Assembly: GCA_015680685.1 (NCBI GenBank) | Contig: MNCI01002760.1 | Span: 74,248-138,247, forward strand | Direction: 5' to 3' | Length of the DNA: 64,000 nucleotides | DNA from: Gnetum montanum | Lineage: Eukaryota; Streptophyta; Gnetopsida; Gnetales; Gnetaceae | Part shown: positions 22,814 through 33,900 of the stretch, one piece after another | Numbering within the stretch: position 1 is the first letter of the stretch | Layout: each line of letters begins with the position of its first letter | Notes under the pieces: model-generated | Told to the model about the DNA's origin: nothing | The model's input: only the letters and a program-made list of their open reading frames with translations | The model's database searches: none | Program-made: the position numbers and the translations under genes

Positions 22814-23598
22814 AGGTGAGGGTGTGTTCAGATTACTAGGCTAGAAGAAAGGATGTTTTCATGGCTTGGGTTCTAATCCACTCAGTCGAGGTGCCGGTTC
22901 TAAGTTAATAGCACTCGTAGCATTTCGTTGTTGTGGCTATGGCTATATTTCTCCCTACATCGATGGAGTAGGTGGTAGCTGAGTGGGATGTTGTGGAGGA
23001 GTGGCAAGAGAAGATGATGGAGGATAGAAGAGGTATGGGTTTTCCCCCCTAGGTGATTGAGATGGAGGTTAAAAATATTCAGGGGGTGGTCATAACTTGG
23101 AAAGGCCGCATGATTGGAAAAGTCTCTTGGAGAGACCGATTACTAAACATAGTACCAATAAGGATCTAGCTATTTGTAAGGGTACTACTACCTTGGAGGT
23201 GGCATCTCCCATGCTTGTGGTTTCTGCCACTGTTGGAAGTATTCATACGGTTACGGTGGCACTCCACTTGGATAATATCCTTGCTACTACTAGTGGAACC
23301 ACTTGGAATTGCCTTGTGGATAAGGCAACCTTCGGGGTGTTTACCGTTGTGCCAAACGAGGGTTCAATGTGTACATCCCAAACTCTTAAAGATGTGACAC
23401 CACAAGACAACATCCCTTAGGATGTTCGTATTGGCATATGCCACATTCATCAGCCTCCTTGGTGTCAGAGTCTACAACCTAATTTGCTACAGTAACTTTG
23501 CCCTGACCCTTGTGTTGGGCATGCTCAGCTTCCTTCTTCTTGTGTCGATCACGATCATTACTTTGTTATCTAGACTCCTCGGTGATTTTCCACACATG
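22814..23598 (-). pseudogene. C gag, 3' part (left of the B insertion)
   Basis: Minus-strand continuation of gag between the B insertion and the protease. It is rich in Pro/Ser/Gln codons near 22,850-23,060, which suits the gag-protease linker. Reading frames are short and broken. An open plus-strand frame of 107 codons at 23097-23420 is antisense to it and has no recognisable motif. The other half of gag lies at 59466-60315. Confidence 0.5.
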
Positions 23599-23603
23599 TC
23601 TAC
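23599..23603. repeat. Target site duplication of B, left copy (TCTAC)
   Basis: Matches CCTAC at 59461-59465 in four of five bases, the mismatch being a transition. Confidence 0.75.
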
Positions 23604-24844
23604 TATAACGATGGAAAAAATCAGTTGTTGGAAACACTGCGAATTTCTGTGTACACTGTTCCAACCCTAGATCCGTGTGAGGGCCATGTTAGAGAAAAAT
23701 GAATTTGAGGTCTCCTGAATGGTCTTGTCGATCAAACAGGGACTTACTTAATCAGTAAATTTTGTTAACGATCAGATCACGAGATAATGATTTCAATGTG
23801 AGGGTATGATATCAGTTGACGAGAAATAAGATCTACTTCAAGATTGGATCTTGGAGGCAGTGATAACGATGTAAACAATGCAAAATGATTGTAAAATCAA
23901 TGTAAATAAGATGCAATAAATTGAATTTGGAGAATGTGCAATCTCAAGATCTGGGGTTTAACTTATAGACAAATTTTTTGAATACAATGGTTGCAAGCAG
24001 ACTTCGGTTTAGACGAAGTACATGCCAAGAACAAGAAGCTATTCAAAGATGAAACATGCAAAGGCCAATCTACCTTGTTCTAGCCAATCTAGGTGCAAGG
24101 GAGTCTGACTCGAAGAAAAGTGTCTACTAACTTGAAGTCTTTTACCAAAAGCTTCTCTTTGTCACCGTCGATGTTCTTTTGATTGTCGATTCTTTCTTAT
24201 TTTCTTTCCAAAAATTGCTAAAATTGCCAAAAATTTCCAACCTCTTGAGTGTTGTCTACTGGGGTATTTATAAGATTAGGGTTAGGAGAAGAACACAATG
24301 TAGATGACACGTGTCCTAGGCCCACAAAATACCATTGACCTGATGTGCTATAGCTGAAGCTTGTGGCGCTATGTTGTGCTACGCTCTGAAGCGTAGTATA
24401 GCATAACCACCCTTTGAGAAGACAACTTACTTGACATTGTCTCTTGCACTAAATAAGCTATCTCACAACTACGTTATGATACGCTAGGAAGCGTATCATG
24501 GCATAATCACTGCCACCACCTGAATTCCGTTACCTTTGTTGCTACGGATAAGTCAACTGCGCTGCTTGCATTACACTGCATTAAGCTATGTAGCGTAACG
24601 TGGCGTAGTACGGAAAAAGTTAAGATTTTTGAACATGGCTAATTTGCAAAGCTCAAGTGTTGCCATTGTGCATCTCTTGTTCTATTTTTTTTCTAAAGTC
24701 TATTATGATGTGCTACATAGCGTAGCGTAGCAGGCCTTTAGCAAAAAAAATTAAACTTGCTAAGATGTGCCACTTGTAGAAATCCTTTGCCTAAACTTTG
24801 AGACTTTGCTGAATCATCGAGGTCTCAAAATTCATGGTATTTCA
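23604..24844 (-). repeat. 3' LTR of B
   Basis: Colinear with 58218-59460. On the minus strand it starts TGAAATACC and ends GTTATA. U3 (24300-24740) holds several GCGTAGC/GCTACGC words arranged as hairpins, the best having perfect 9-bp arms ATGATACGC (24476-24484) and GCGTATCAT (24491-24499). A minus-strand TATAAATA lies at 24265-24272. Confidence 0.95.
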
Positions 24845-24912
24845 ATGGCCCCTCTTTGTTGATTTTTGGAGGGCTTGCTCGAGAGACATTAACAAAGAAT
24901 ATGAAACACCAT
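24834..24912 (-). other. Inverted repeat enclosing the B polypurine tract
   Basis: Plus-strand ATGAAACACCAT (24901-24912) is an inverted near-copy of the LTR terminus ATGGTATTTCAA (24834-24845), 10 of 12 pairs. The PPT lies in the loop. The same arrangement is perfect over 12 bp in A. Confidence 0.6.
24845..24861 (-). promoter_or_regulatory. Polypurine tract of B
   Basis: Minus CAACAAAGAGGGGCCAT next to the 3' LTR; same tract as A and G. Confidence 0.9.
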
Positions 24913-26030
24913 AGAGGTAAAGATGTCAACATTGTTCATTGGCTACTGCTCGGATGTCACTCTGTCAAACCTAGAAGTGCGAAGGTTGGGAGCGTAAGGA
25001 GCAAAAGAGGGATTTTACAGTTGTAAGGGAGGGAGGTTTGGGGAAGACTCAAGTGTGAGCAGAATACTTCATAAACATGTTATTAGATAACTTCTTGCAG
25101 GTGTTTTCCTGAGAGATTACACTGTTGTTGTATTGTATAGGTGAGGCTTGCCTGGATGAGTTGCATTACGCCCGTATGGCCTGGACAAGCTGTCTTTCAT
25201 CCCTTTTGCCTAGCTTTGCCCATTTTTTTGAATGCAAATGCATTCCATGAGGTGATTTGTGTTGCCCCAGTTCATGGTTGTGATGGTTACTCATGTGTGA
25301 AAGACTTCCTACATGCTCACATTTTGTACAAATGGGAGGAGAAGATAAGGACAGTTGTAAGGATAAGGAAAGGAGAAAGTAAGATAAGGTGTCTGGTGGG
25401 GGGAAAAGGTAGGGTCTGCACTCCCAAGTAGTTAGGCTAGTCTGAGCAACCACCTCAGAACATTGTGACACCTCGCCCTCCTAGTGAACGCATTTTTGAA
25501 TAACACTATCGTAGCGAGTAACCTGCAAAATGTAACAAAGAACATAGAACAAAAGTAGTCATACTAATCACTAGGAAGGCTATTAAAACAAGTGATGTCT
25601 AAAGTGAAAAGGAAAGCACAAGCCATGGAGAAGGAATCATAGCAAGAAGCACTGGTCCATTTGCTAACACCGCTACTCAGGAATTCACCGTCGAGAGCCA
25701 AATTCATCTTATCCATCTGACTAGGCAAGGATCCAGTCAGATGAATCTACTAAGCCAGGGTCTAGTGACAGTGATGGCTAGAGGCAACCAAGATTATGAG
25801 TGACCATAGTTTCCTTGGGGCTCCAAGTGACAAAATTTACCCCAAGAGTTGCAACTACAGAGTGGTCGTCATAGCGGCATCTCAAAAGGGTCAGTAGAAT
25901 GCCTCTGGGCATATCCAAGGAATCAGTAGGATGCCAGGAGGGTGGCAGTGTTATGTCTATTCCAATGCCCTACCCATTTTTTCCTGATGAGGATGCCACA
26001 TGAGAATGATCAGGCCCATTTGTTTGGTGG
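24913..26030 (-). other. B 3' untranslated region, no gene seen
   Basis: About 1.1 kb between the tandem array and the PPT. Open stretches at 25141-25431 (plus) and 25471-25166 (minus) overlap each other on opposite strands and carry no motif. Confidence 0.5.
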
Positions 26031-26930
26031 ATGGTCTGTTGGCAGATCCCAGTTTTAAGTCCTGGTAGACCGTTGTTGATAGTTTTAAGTCCCAGTGGAC
26101 CGTGGTCCTGGTTTAAAGTCTAGGTAGACCGAAATGTGCTAGTTTTACATCGTAGTGGACGATGGAAGAGCTAGTTTATGATCCTAGTAGACCATGTTGT
26201 GGGTGTTAGTTTTGTGTCATGACCTAGGGACAAGTCTATGCTGGTTTAGCATCTCAGCAAACAGATGCTTACCTTTCCAGTTTCACGTCGTGGTGGACAG
26301 TCGAAAACTTTGCCAATTTAGCATCGTGGCAGACACATGTAGGAAATGCCAGTTTTACGTTGTAGCAGACGTCAAAAACATTTCCAGTTTAGCATCTTGG
26401 TGAACACATGCAAGAGATTGCCAATTTTACATCGTAGCAGATGTGTACAACACTACTAGTTTTACGTTGTAGTGGACGTCGAAAAATTTGCCAATTTAGC
26501 GTCATGGCGGACACGTGCAAGAGATTGCTAGTTTTACATTGTAGCGGACGTATACAACACTACCAGTTTTACGTCATAGCAGACATCAAAAAATTTGCCA
26601 GTTTAGCATCATGGCGAACGCATGCAAGAGATTGCCAATTTTACGTTGTAGCAGACGTGTACAACACTACCAGTTTTGCATCATAGCAGACGTCGAAAAC
26701 TTTGCCAATTTAGCGTCATGGCAGACGTGTGCAAGAGATTTCTAGTTTTACATCATAGCGAACGTGTACAACACTGCCAGTTTTATGTCGTAGCAGACGT
26801 TGAAAAATTTGCTAGTTTAGCATCATGGCGGACGCGTGCAAGAGATTGTCAGTTTTACATCGTAGTGGACGTGTACAAAATTGCCAGTTTTACGTCGTAG
26901 CGGACGATGATTACCTTACATTTAGCCGAG
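26031..26930 (-). repeat. 107-bp higher-order tandem array of hairpin monomers in B
   Basis: About 25 monomers of 35-40 bp. Each has (C/T)CA(G/A)TTT(T)A followed by a short inverted repeat with a six-base loop, for example ACGTC..GACGT or GCGTC..GACGC. In the right half three monomer types alternate to give a 107-bp period: the word GTGTACAA(C/A)A occurs at 26443, 26550, 26657, 26764 and 26871 (as TATACAACAC at 26550). The left third is more degenerate, with single monomers. Open frames through it are repeat artefacts. Position just 3' of integrase matches the variable 3' UTR repeats known in Tat-lineage elements. Confidence 0.85.
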
Positions 26931-26939
26931 TCGACGTCT

Positions 26940-28160
26940 AAATGTGGTACTCCATCATGTACATATGATTCATCAGGTTTAGAAATTCATTGTCATTGAT
27001 ATTCGCTAGTTTGAATGCTCTGTTGTCATATGCATTGACAACCAGGAAAGGGCCTTCCTAGCTTGCAGAGAATTTTCTCACTGGCTCACGAATGGCTTTA
27101 AGGACCAAGTATCCTTTCTTGATCGGTCGCTGATGCAGGTTGCGATGATGGTTCTGCTTTTACCTATCTTGATATTTTTCGATACTGTCAAGCGTCTAGA
27201 TGCACTTCTCCTCTATTGAGTCTAGATCCATGATCCTAGACTCGTTGTGTTGAGTCTTATTTACAACCGTGGAGAGGACCATCCGCAGTGAGGAAACCTG
27301 TAGTTCTAAGGGCAACACTGCTTTAGATTCGTAGACTAGGCTATAGGGTGTCCTACCAGTAGCTGTTCTGCATGTCGTACGATAGGCCCATAGCACGTAG
27401 AGGATCTTCTCATGCCATCATTTCTTATTGCTGATGAGCATATTTTTGAGGTAGTTGATAACCACCTTATTTGTTGCCTCTGCTTGACCATTTGCTTGTG
27501 GGTAATAAGGTGAGGAAAAAGATTGCTTGATACCAAGGTTATTGCAGAAAGATTTGGTTTCAGTGCTACTAAATTATGGTCCATTGTCAATCACAATAGT
27601 CATGGGAAGCCCAAATCTAGTTACTATGTTATGCAAGATAAAATGGTAAACCTATTGAGATGTAGTCTTTCATAGGGAAATAGCCTTGACCCACTTTGTG
27701 AAGTACTCAGTGGTGGTGATAATGAAGCTATGTCTTGCGGAAGACTTAGGTGTGATGGGGCCTATAATATCTAGCCCTCATCGTTGGAATGGCCAAGTGA
27801 TCTGTGTAGTATGCAACTCAGTTGGTGACACATGTATTAGATTTGTGTAATGTTGGCATGTGTCACATTTCTTAACCTTAGTAAGGTAGTCTCATTCCAT
27901 GTATGGCTAGTAATACCCTAAGCATATGATTTTAGTGGCCATGGCTCACGAGGCTATGTGTCCTCCACATAGTCCCTCATGAACTTCGCTAACTATTCTT
28001 TGCACTTGGTCATTATTAACGCAGGTTAACAATACACCATCAAAAGAGTGCCTACATAAAGTGTTGTCTCCGATGATGACGTATCGCTTAGCATGTTTGC
28101 GGATTGCGTTCTTTTCTGCAGATGTTAACTTGTGTGGTGGTTCACCATGTAGAAGGTAGG
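26940..28160 (-). pseudogene. B integrase
   Basis: The HHCC zinc-binding part is visible at about 28000-27830 (HEGLCGGHIAS, LGYYWPYME, CDTCQ). The core follows with WP..GLDIIGPI, keeping the first catalytic Asp, an FTKWVK block and a frameshifted DN/E region at 27590-27440. It ends with a 67-codon open segment at 27396-27196 (MLWAYRTTCRTATGRTPYSLVY). Multiple stops and at least two frameshifts. The tail runs to about 26940, where the tandem array begins. Confidence 0.75.
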
Positions 28161-28344
28161 TTTTAATGTTGTCATACCATTCTGGTGTTCCTTCCGCACT
28201 TAAAGAAGAGATTTACATCACTTGGATAATAAGATCTGTACATTTCTTCATTAAAGAGGGCCAAGTGACAAACAGATGTGGTGGCACGTTTAAAGCTAGT
28301 GTAGCTAATGCATTAGCTACAGTGTTCTCACTACGGGGCATGTG

Positions 28345-28690
28345 TCAGACGTTAGTCGTTGTGAATTGTTTCAGAAGATCTTTTGCCATATTCCAATAAG
28401 ATTGCAAATGCATGGCTTTGCAAGCATAGACTTCTGTGATTTGATTGACAATGAGCATTGAATCACCTTGGATTACCAGGTGTTGAACGTTTAGTTCTTT
28501 AGCTGCTAACATTCCCCTGAGAAGCACCTCATACTCTGCCACATTGTTCATACAGGGAAATGCTAGGCAGTAAGCCAATGGATGAACGTCCTCAGGAGAG
28601 AGCGTGATGATAGTGGTAGCACTACTGCCTCTGGTAGTCGAAGCTCCATCAAAGTATAACATCGCTTCGAGGCCTACTAATGTAGGGCTT
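28345..28690 (-). pseudogene. B archaeal-type RNase H (second RNase H)
   Basis: Open for 105 codons from 28662. YFDGAST carries the first Asp, VAEYEVLLRGM the Glu, and VIQGDSMLIVNQI the next Asp; KVYACKA-type and YWNMAKDLL words follow. The WGDS/LVV arrangement with two helices distinguishes this from the ordinary Ty3/gypsy RNase H, which lies just upstream at 28858-29151. A dual RNase H is a published hallmark of the Tat lineage. The last Asp region (after 28345) is out of frame. Confidence 0.8.
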
Positions 28691-28857
28691 AAACTATGTA
28701 CATGTTCATCAAGAAACTTAGGCTCTATCGTGGCTTGATCGTTAATAGGTGATGTTACAAGTTGGTCAGCTATCGCTTGGCCTTTCGTGGAAGATTAGCC
28801 AATATAGTGCAAGTCAAATTCCACTATGATGAATTTCCAGCAGGCTATCCTACTACT

Positions 28858-30400
28858 CTAGTATAAATTGTGTGTAATGGCTCGCAGAATGTTGTTCTTG
28901 CAAATTATGTTAACTTGGCTATGGAAAAGATAGTGTCTACATTTTTTGAGTGCAAACACCAATGCCAAACAGTTACGTTCTACTTCATTGTACCTTGTTT
29001 CGTATGCAAATAGAGTGTAACTTAGATAATAGATAGGGATTTCTGACCTGTCATCCCTCTTTTGACACAACAACGCAGCTATGGACACATCTGATCTTGT
29101 CAGGTAGATGTAGAAAGCTTGGTCCCTTTGTCGTGGGAAAATTGTTAGCAAAAGTAACAGCTCTTTCTTCAGGTTGTAAAACGCACACTAGAAGTTCTTG
29201 ATCCATTCAAAGTTAACTCCCTTCTTGAGAAAATGTTGCATAGGATGTAATTTATCCATTAACTTTGAGATAAACCTCCTGATAAACTATAACCTACCCT
29301 GGAACCCACGCAGTTCTTTGAGGTTCGTAGGTGGTGCTAGGTTAACGATGGCCTCATATGCCAGCCTCCGATACCACAAACCCCAACATGCACCTAGTTT
29401 TAACTCTGGACACACATTTCCTTGGGTTGGATCGTAGGTCGTGACTAAGACATCGTTTAAGGATTAACTCTAGGCCTTCTGGGTGATCTTTTGACTTCTT
29501 AGATTTAATAGCTATGTCATCTACATAGTCGTTCAATGTTTCTAAGAGATAATCACTAAAGATATACATCATGGCACGTTGATAAGTTGCTCCAGTGTTT
29601 TTTAACCTGAAAGGCATCATGGTGTAGCAAAACGCTCCCTAAGGGATCATGAAAGTTGTAGTTAGTTGATGTTCTGGGTTGATACAGATTTGATTATATC
29701 CTAAAAACCCATCCATAAAGGATAGTAAAGCGTGTCTAGATGTTGTATCGATAAGTTGGTCAATACTCAGTAATGGGAAATTGTCTTTAATCGTTGCCTT
29801 GTTCAGGTTGCAGAAGTCTATACAGATGCATATTCCTCCCATTTTCTTAAAGAAAACAACAATGTTTGACACCCAATCTAAATAATCAACCACATGGATG
29901 ACTTGATATAGCTTAGTGATTTCATCACACACTACCAACATGATTTTGGGCTTAATCTTCTGTGCTTTTTGTCTAACTGCTTTAATATGTGGGTCTAACA
30001 CGATGTTATGTTGTATTAGTCTCAAGTCTAAACTCGGCATGTCTTCATACGATCATGTGAATACCACAACATAATTTTGGAGGACTCAAGATATGTCACT
30101 CTACATCTGTTGGTCAAGGAGAGAACTAACTTTCAAGGTTTTACTTTCCACTTTGTGCGTAACCACAGAGACCTCAGTGAGGGAATCCTCGGTCACATCA
30201 CCAGCCTCCAGGTCTAGGGTTTGGGCCAAATGTTCTAGCCAATGTAGGGATATTTTTGAGGCTGCTATAGTTGTGTCATAAGAGGAAGCATCAGTTCCTA
30301 TCATTGCAAGATTAGGCTACCTAAAAGTTTCTCCATATGGGCCTCTTATGGCTAGGGGTGTGAGTAAAGCTTCATCCATTTGCAAATTGACCTGCAAAAC
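28858..30400 (-). pseudogene. B reverse transcriptase and first RNase H
   Basis: Starts near 30,400 with a segment matching A at 49505 onward. The conserved lead-in LEAGDVTEDSL is at 30304-30101. RT proper at 30040-29639 has LIQHNIVLDP, VDYLDWVSNIVV, GGICICIDF..LNKATIKDNFPL, SFMDGFLGYNQI. It continues at 29620-29354 with MPFRLKNTGATYQRAM and YVDDIA, the catalytic motif, then LGFVVSEAGI. RNase H at 29151-28858 has YLTRSDVSIAALL, where the usual DAS is changed, ERNCLALVFALKK and YLFHS. Several stops separate the segments. Confidence 0.85.
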
Positions 30401-30459
30401 CACCAATAACAGAAGTTGTTACATTGTTTTTATCAACATGGTGAAACGATACAAGGCTT

Positions 30460-30720
30460 TAGAGGTGTGTGTCTAAAGACTGCCAGTTTAAGGTCTTAGC
30501 GGACCGTTACAATATACACAGTTTGTAAGAAAATAGCAAGTCAGGTTTCCTAGGTATTAGTGTAAGGTTTCTGCAAACTATGATGAAAGGTATAACGTGG
30601 TGTATCTAGCATGTCAAAATAGCTAATTTAAGATTTTGTACAGATCATAGTTAATGCGATCGGATTACAAGACAATAAGCTATGCATTAGTTTAGGGTCT
30701 TTTCGGACCGTCATCAATGC
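30460..30720 (-). repeat. Isolated hairpin motifs between B RT and the antisense gene
   Basis: Two clear units: arms GGTC (30492-30495) and GACC (30502-30505) around TTAGCG, preceded by CAGTTTAA; and arms GGTC (30696-30699) and GACC (30706-30709) around TTTTCG, preceded by AGTTTA. They match the monomers of the 26031-26930 array. Confidence 0.6.
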
Positions 30721-30950
30721 GATATCTACGAGATTAATGGTGTGATCTTCACACTCCATGTCAAACTGACATACCTGCATTTTGGGAAAGTTCACCTTGA
30801 TCGGACACAAAAACAACAAGTTTTCACCCTCTCCTTTATAAGTAGATGGTTCGTCCTGAGAGTAAACTATAAACATCATGAGGTTGAGCTAGGCTAAAGT
30901 AGAAAGAAAGTGTGAGTAGATGATTTTGTAAAGGTTGTTCATGCGTAACC

Positions 30951-33900
30951 ATGGCACCGAAGAATAAAGGAAAACATGCCAAGTTGGCGAGGATTGATGA
31001 AGTGCAAAAAAGCTTGGGGCGAATTTCAAAGGCTTGAGTAGAAACTCAGGAGGCTACTCTACTCACCCAGTAAGTCGTTTTTCACCTTCCTTGCATGATT
31101 GTTGTTTTCGTTGTCACGACATCGTAATTGTATTTTTTCTGAATATGTACATTATGTTGGATGTCAATACCTACTTGAGCTAGCTATGCTACTAGAGTTT
31201 GTAATATTACCCCTATCGCCGTTGTCAGAGACAGACCTTGCACCATCGTAAGGGTTTGGGTGATCTTGGGTAATATTGTATAAACACAATACATAACTAG
31301 TCAAAGTATAGATATTGTACCCTTGCATAGTGCAAATGGGGTTTCATTGCCTTGCCCATAATGGTCGTGTATTACACTGGGGTAATATGCGATGTTACCT
31401 TTATCACCATTGTCAGAGACAGACCTTGCACCATCGCAAGGGTTTGGGCTGTTTTGGTAGTGCATCTCTAGCATAACATGTGATTTTCTGGGAGTCAAGA
31501 TAATGAGAACCCTAGTGTTGCGTAATGGATTCTTGTGAGCCTTTTTGATTTGTTTGGTTCTGACATTGTTAGTATGTCTAAACTACTTTTTCTAATGGTA
31601 GTGCACTTTATTATAGAGGATTACGTTAAGACCCGTCTTGATCGTCCTAGACATTGTGGGTGTTTTGTGCTGTTTACATGTCCCTGCAACCAATGTTCCT
31701 CCTCCCCATGCTCGTGTAGGGGGAGAGGCAGTTTGGTTCTAGAAAGGTGCATGGGAGTTCTTGCAGTTTTTGTTGAGTAATTTCAGCATAATTATTTGGT
31801 CACATCTACCGACCAAGATAGATGCCACCATTTTGGAGATGCTGCTGGTTGGGTCAACGCAGAGCATCTTAAAGTTTCTAATGGATGGCTCAATTGAGAC
31901 CGTGAGGGGACAAGACCGTGAACAGAGCATCAAGGGTTTGATTTATTTATCTTGGATCTGGGAGATGCCCAAGTTTGATTGTTATCATGCCTACAACACA
32001 ATGTTCATGGCTCGTCATCTCACGACCTGTTTTCAGAATCCACCTGGCATCGTGTATTATGCTGGGGGGTAAGTGTTTTCAAGGTGTTATGATGTGCTAA
32101 CTATTGTTTGATTTTATGTCAAGTATAAACAATTGTCTACATTTTGTGACATAGGTTTTTTATTGATGCAAATGGTCTCCAAGGTGATACGGAAATGTTA
32201 TTTATGGCCGAAACGGCCATAAAGGAATTCACTTCCATCAGCAATGTGCATGCTAGTGTCCTAGGAAAACTAGGATTTGAAATCCAACACTATCCTATCT
32301 ATTATGCTAGCTTCTTTGCCAAGTGTAGAGACTCCAGATGGCTGGATAAGGAGTGAACTTTGGATCATCCCATCACCGTTGACGACGTGAAAGAGAAAAT
32401 CCCACTGTTTCCTTTGCCCTTTGGATGTGGTAAGTTACGCTACGGTGATCAACTGTATGACCCTATGGAGTGGGAAAAATGTATAAGATTTTATTATTTT
32501 CCTATTTTGTCTAAAATATTGTTTTATGTTCATAGTTAGGGAATCACGGGAGGTCACGGTGATAGCTTATGGGCATGAGGCGAGTAGTCTCTTTTTCTGT
32601 TATGGTGACATAAAAGAAGCACAATGTTGGCTCTGCCATGGAGCAGCCCCAACTACCATAACCAATAACCTCCAAGAAGCTAAACTGATGGAGCTATTTC
32701 TAGCTATAACACCTGATGTCACAATAGCTGAAATGTTAACCCTAGTCAACTCCTTCAACAAAGAAGCTAAGCATCTTCACATGCGCGTGCGTAACATGCT
32801 TGTGAGTTTTGATATTAATGCTTGACTGTTTGCTAACTTTTTTGGCATTCCTTCTAATGGTCTTCTGATGGAAGAAAGGTCAAAGAGAGGTTCTAAGCAT
32901 CAAAAGGACATAGAGGAGTGGCTAGGGGTTAAAAAACAACCAAAAGGCATCCTCGCTGATAAAATCAAGCTAAAGGTGGCTAATATTATTTATCCCCTCT
33001 TTTGAGCTCGTGCTTTCCCCAAGCTACTCTCCTAGGGAAGAATCCTTGGCATAGAACAGGCTTGGATCATGCAGGAGGTTATGGAGGAGGATACACAGTA
33101 TAATTGGACCAGTTACCTTGCTGAAGGCCTGCAGGCTGAAATGGTCAAGCTTCATAAGAATCTTGTCTCGTTTCAACATGCATTTTGCCTTTTTCATAAC
33201 TTGCTTTCGGTGTTTTACCAAATTCCTAATGGTTCGCAAGGATGGAATCTGGGTGCAGCAAGACCATAACCAAATTTTCAAACCATGGATTTCCCAGGTA
33301 TTCCACACCATCCAATCCCAAGATCCCCCTAAAGGTATCAGGAAGTCGCTTTCACTAACAACTAAGGATCTGGTGGCCCCTCCTGTGCGAGGTCAAGATA
33401 GCGTGGGTGGGGCACCCCCTTCTTACATCGGTAGTGCATCGAGGGGAAAATGCTTGGTAGCAAAAATAATGACTTCATCAATTCAGCAAAAAAAGCATCA
33501 TCCACTGTGGAGTCTTCTAGCCTGACTAGTGAAGAGGGAAAGAAACTACGAATTAAGTTTCATAGGAATGATCCTCCGCCTGGTAAGTAGAAGATTGTGT
33601 GATTAGTTTATGTGTATTACACTACGTATAGACATCATTGCATCGCGTAGTGCTTGTAAAAAGTAAATAAAGTTTTGTTTTGGTTAACTATGTTGTCTTA
33701 TGGAAAAGGGAAATATGTAGAGGAATTGACCCCTAAAACAAGGGCCATAGTTTTACAGCGTGGAGAATGAGCCCTAGTTTTGGAAGAGGAGGCCCCTGTT
33801 AACAACATAGGTGGCACATAGGTTCCTAAGGTTCCTATGCCTGAAGAAGAGACAGGCATAGAGGATTCCAAAGTCCTTTCGGATGAGCCGAGAAAAGATA

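Noticed and set aside
25141-25471. Two overlapping frames on opposite strands in the B 3' UTR
   Set aside because: Opposite-strand overlap, no motif, no homologue in A.
26194-26900. Open frames of 69-81 codons with repeated Phe-Ala-Ser-Trp-like words
   Set aside because: They run through the 107-bp tandem array, and the period is not a multiple of three. The repeated peptide is a by-product of the DNA repeat.
26031-26930. CRISPR-like array
   Set aside because: Repeats are degenerate, spacers are themselves repeats, units fall in a 107-bp higher-order pattern, and the context is a plant retrotransposon.
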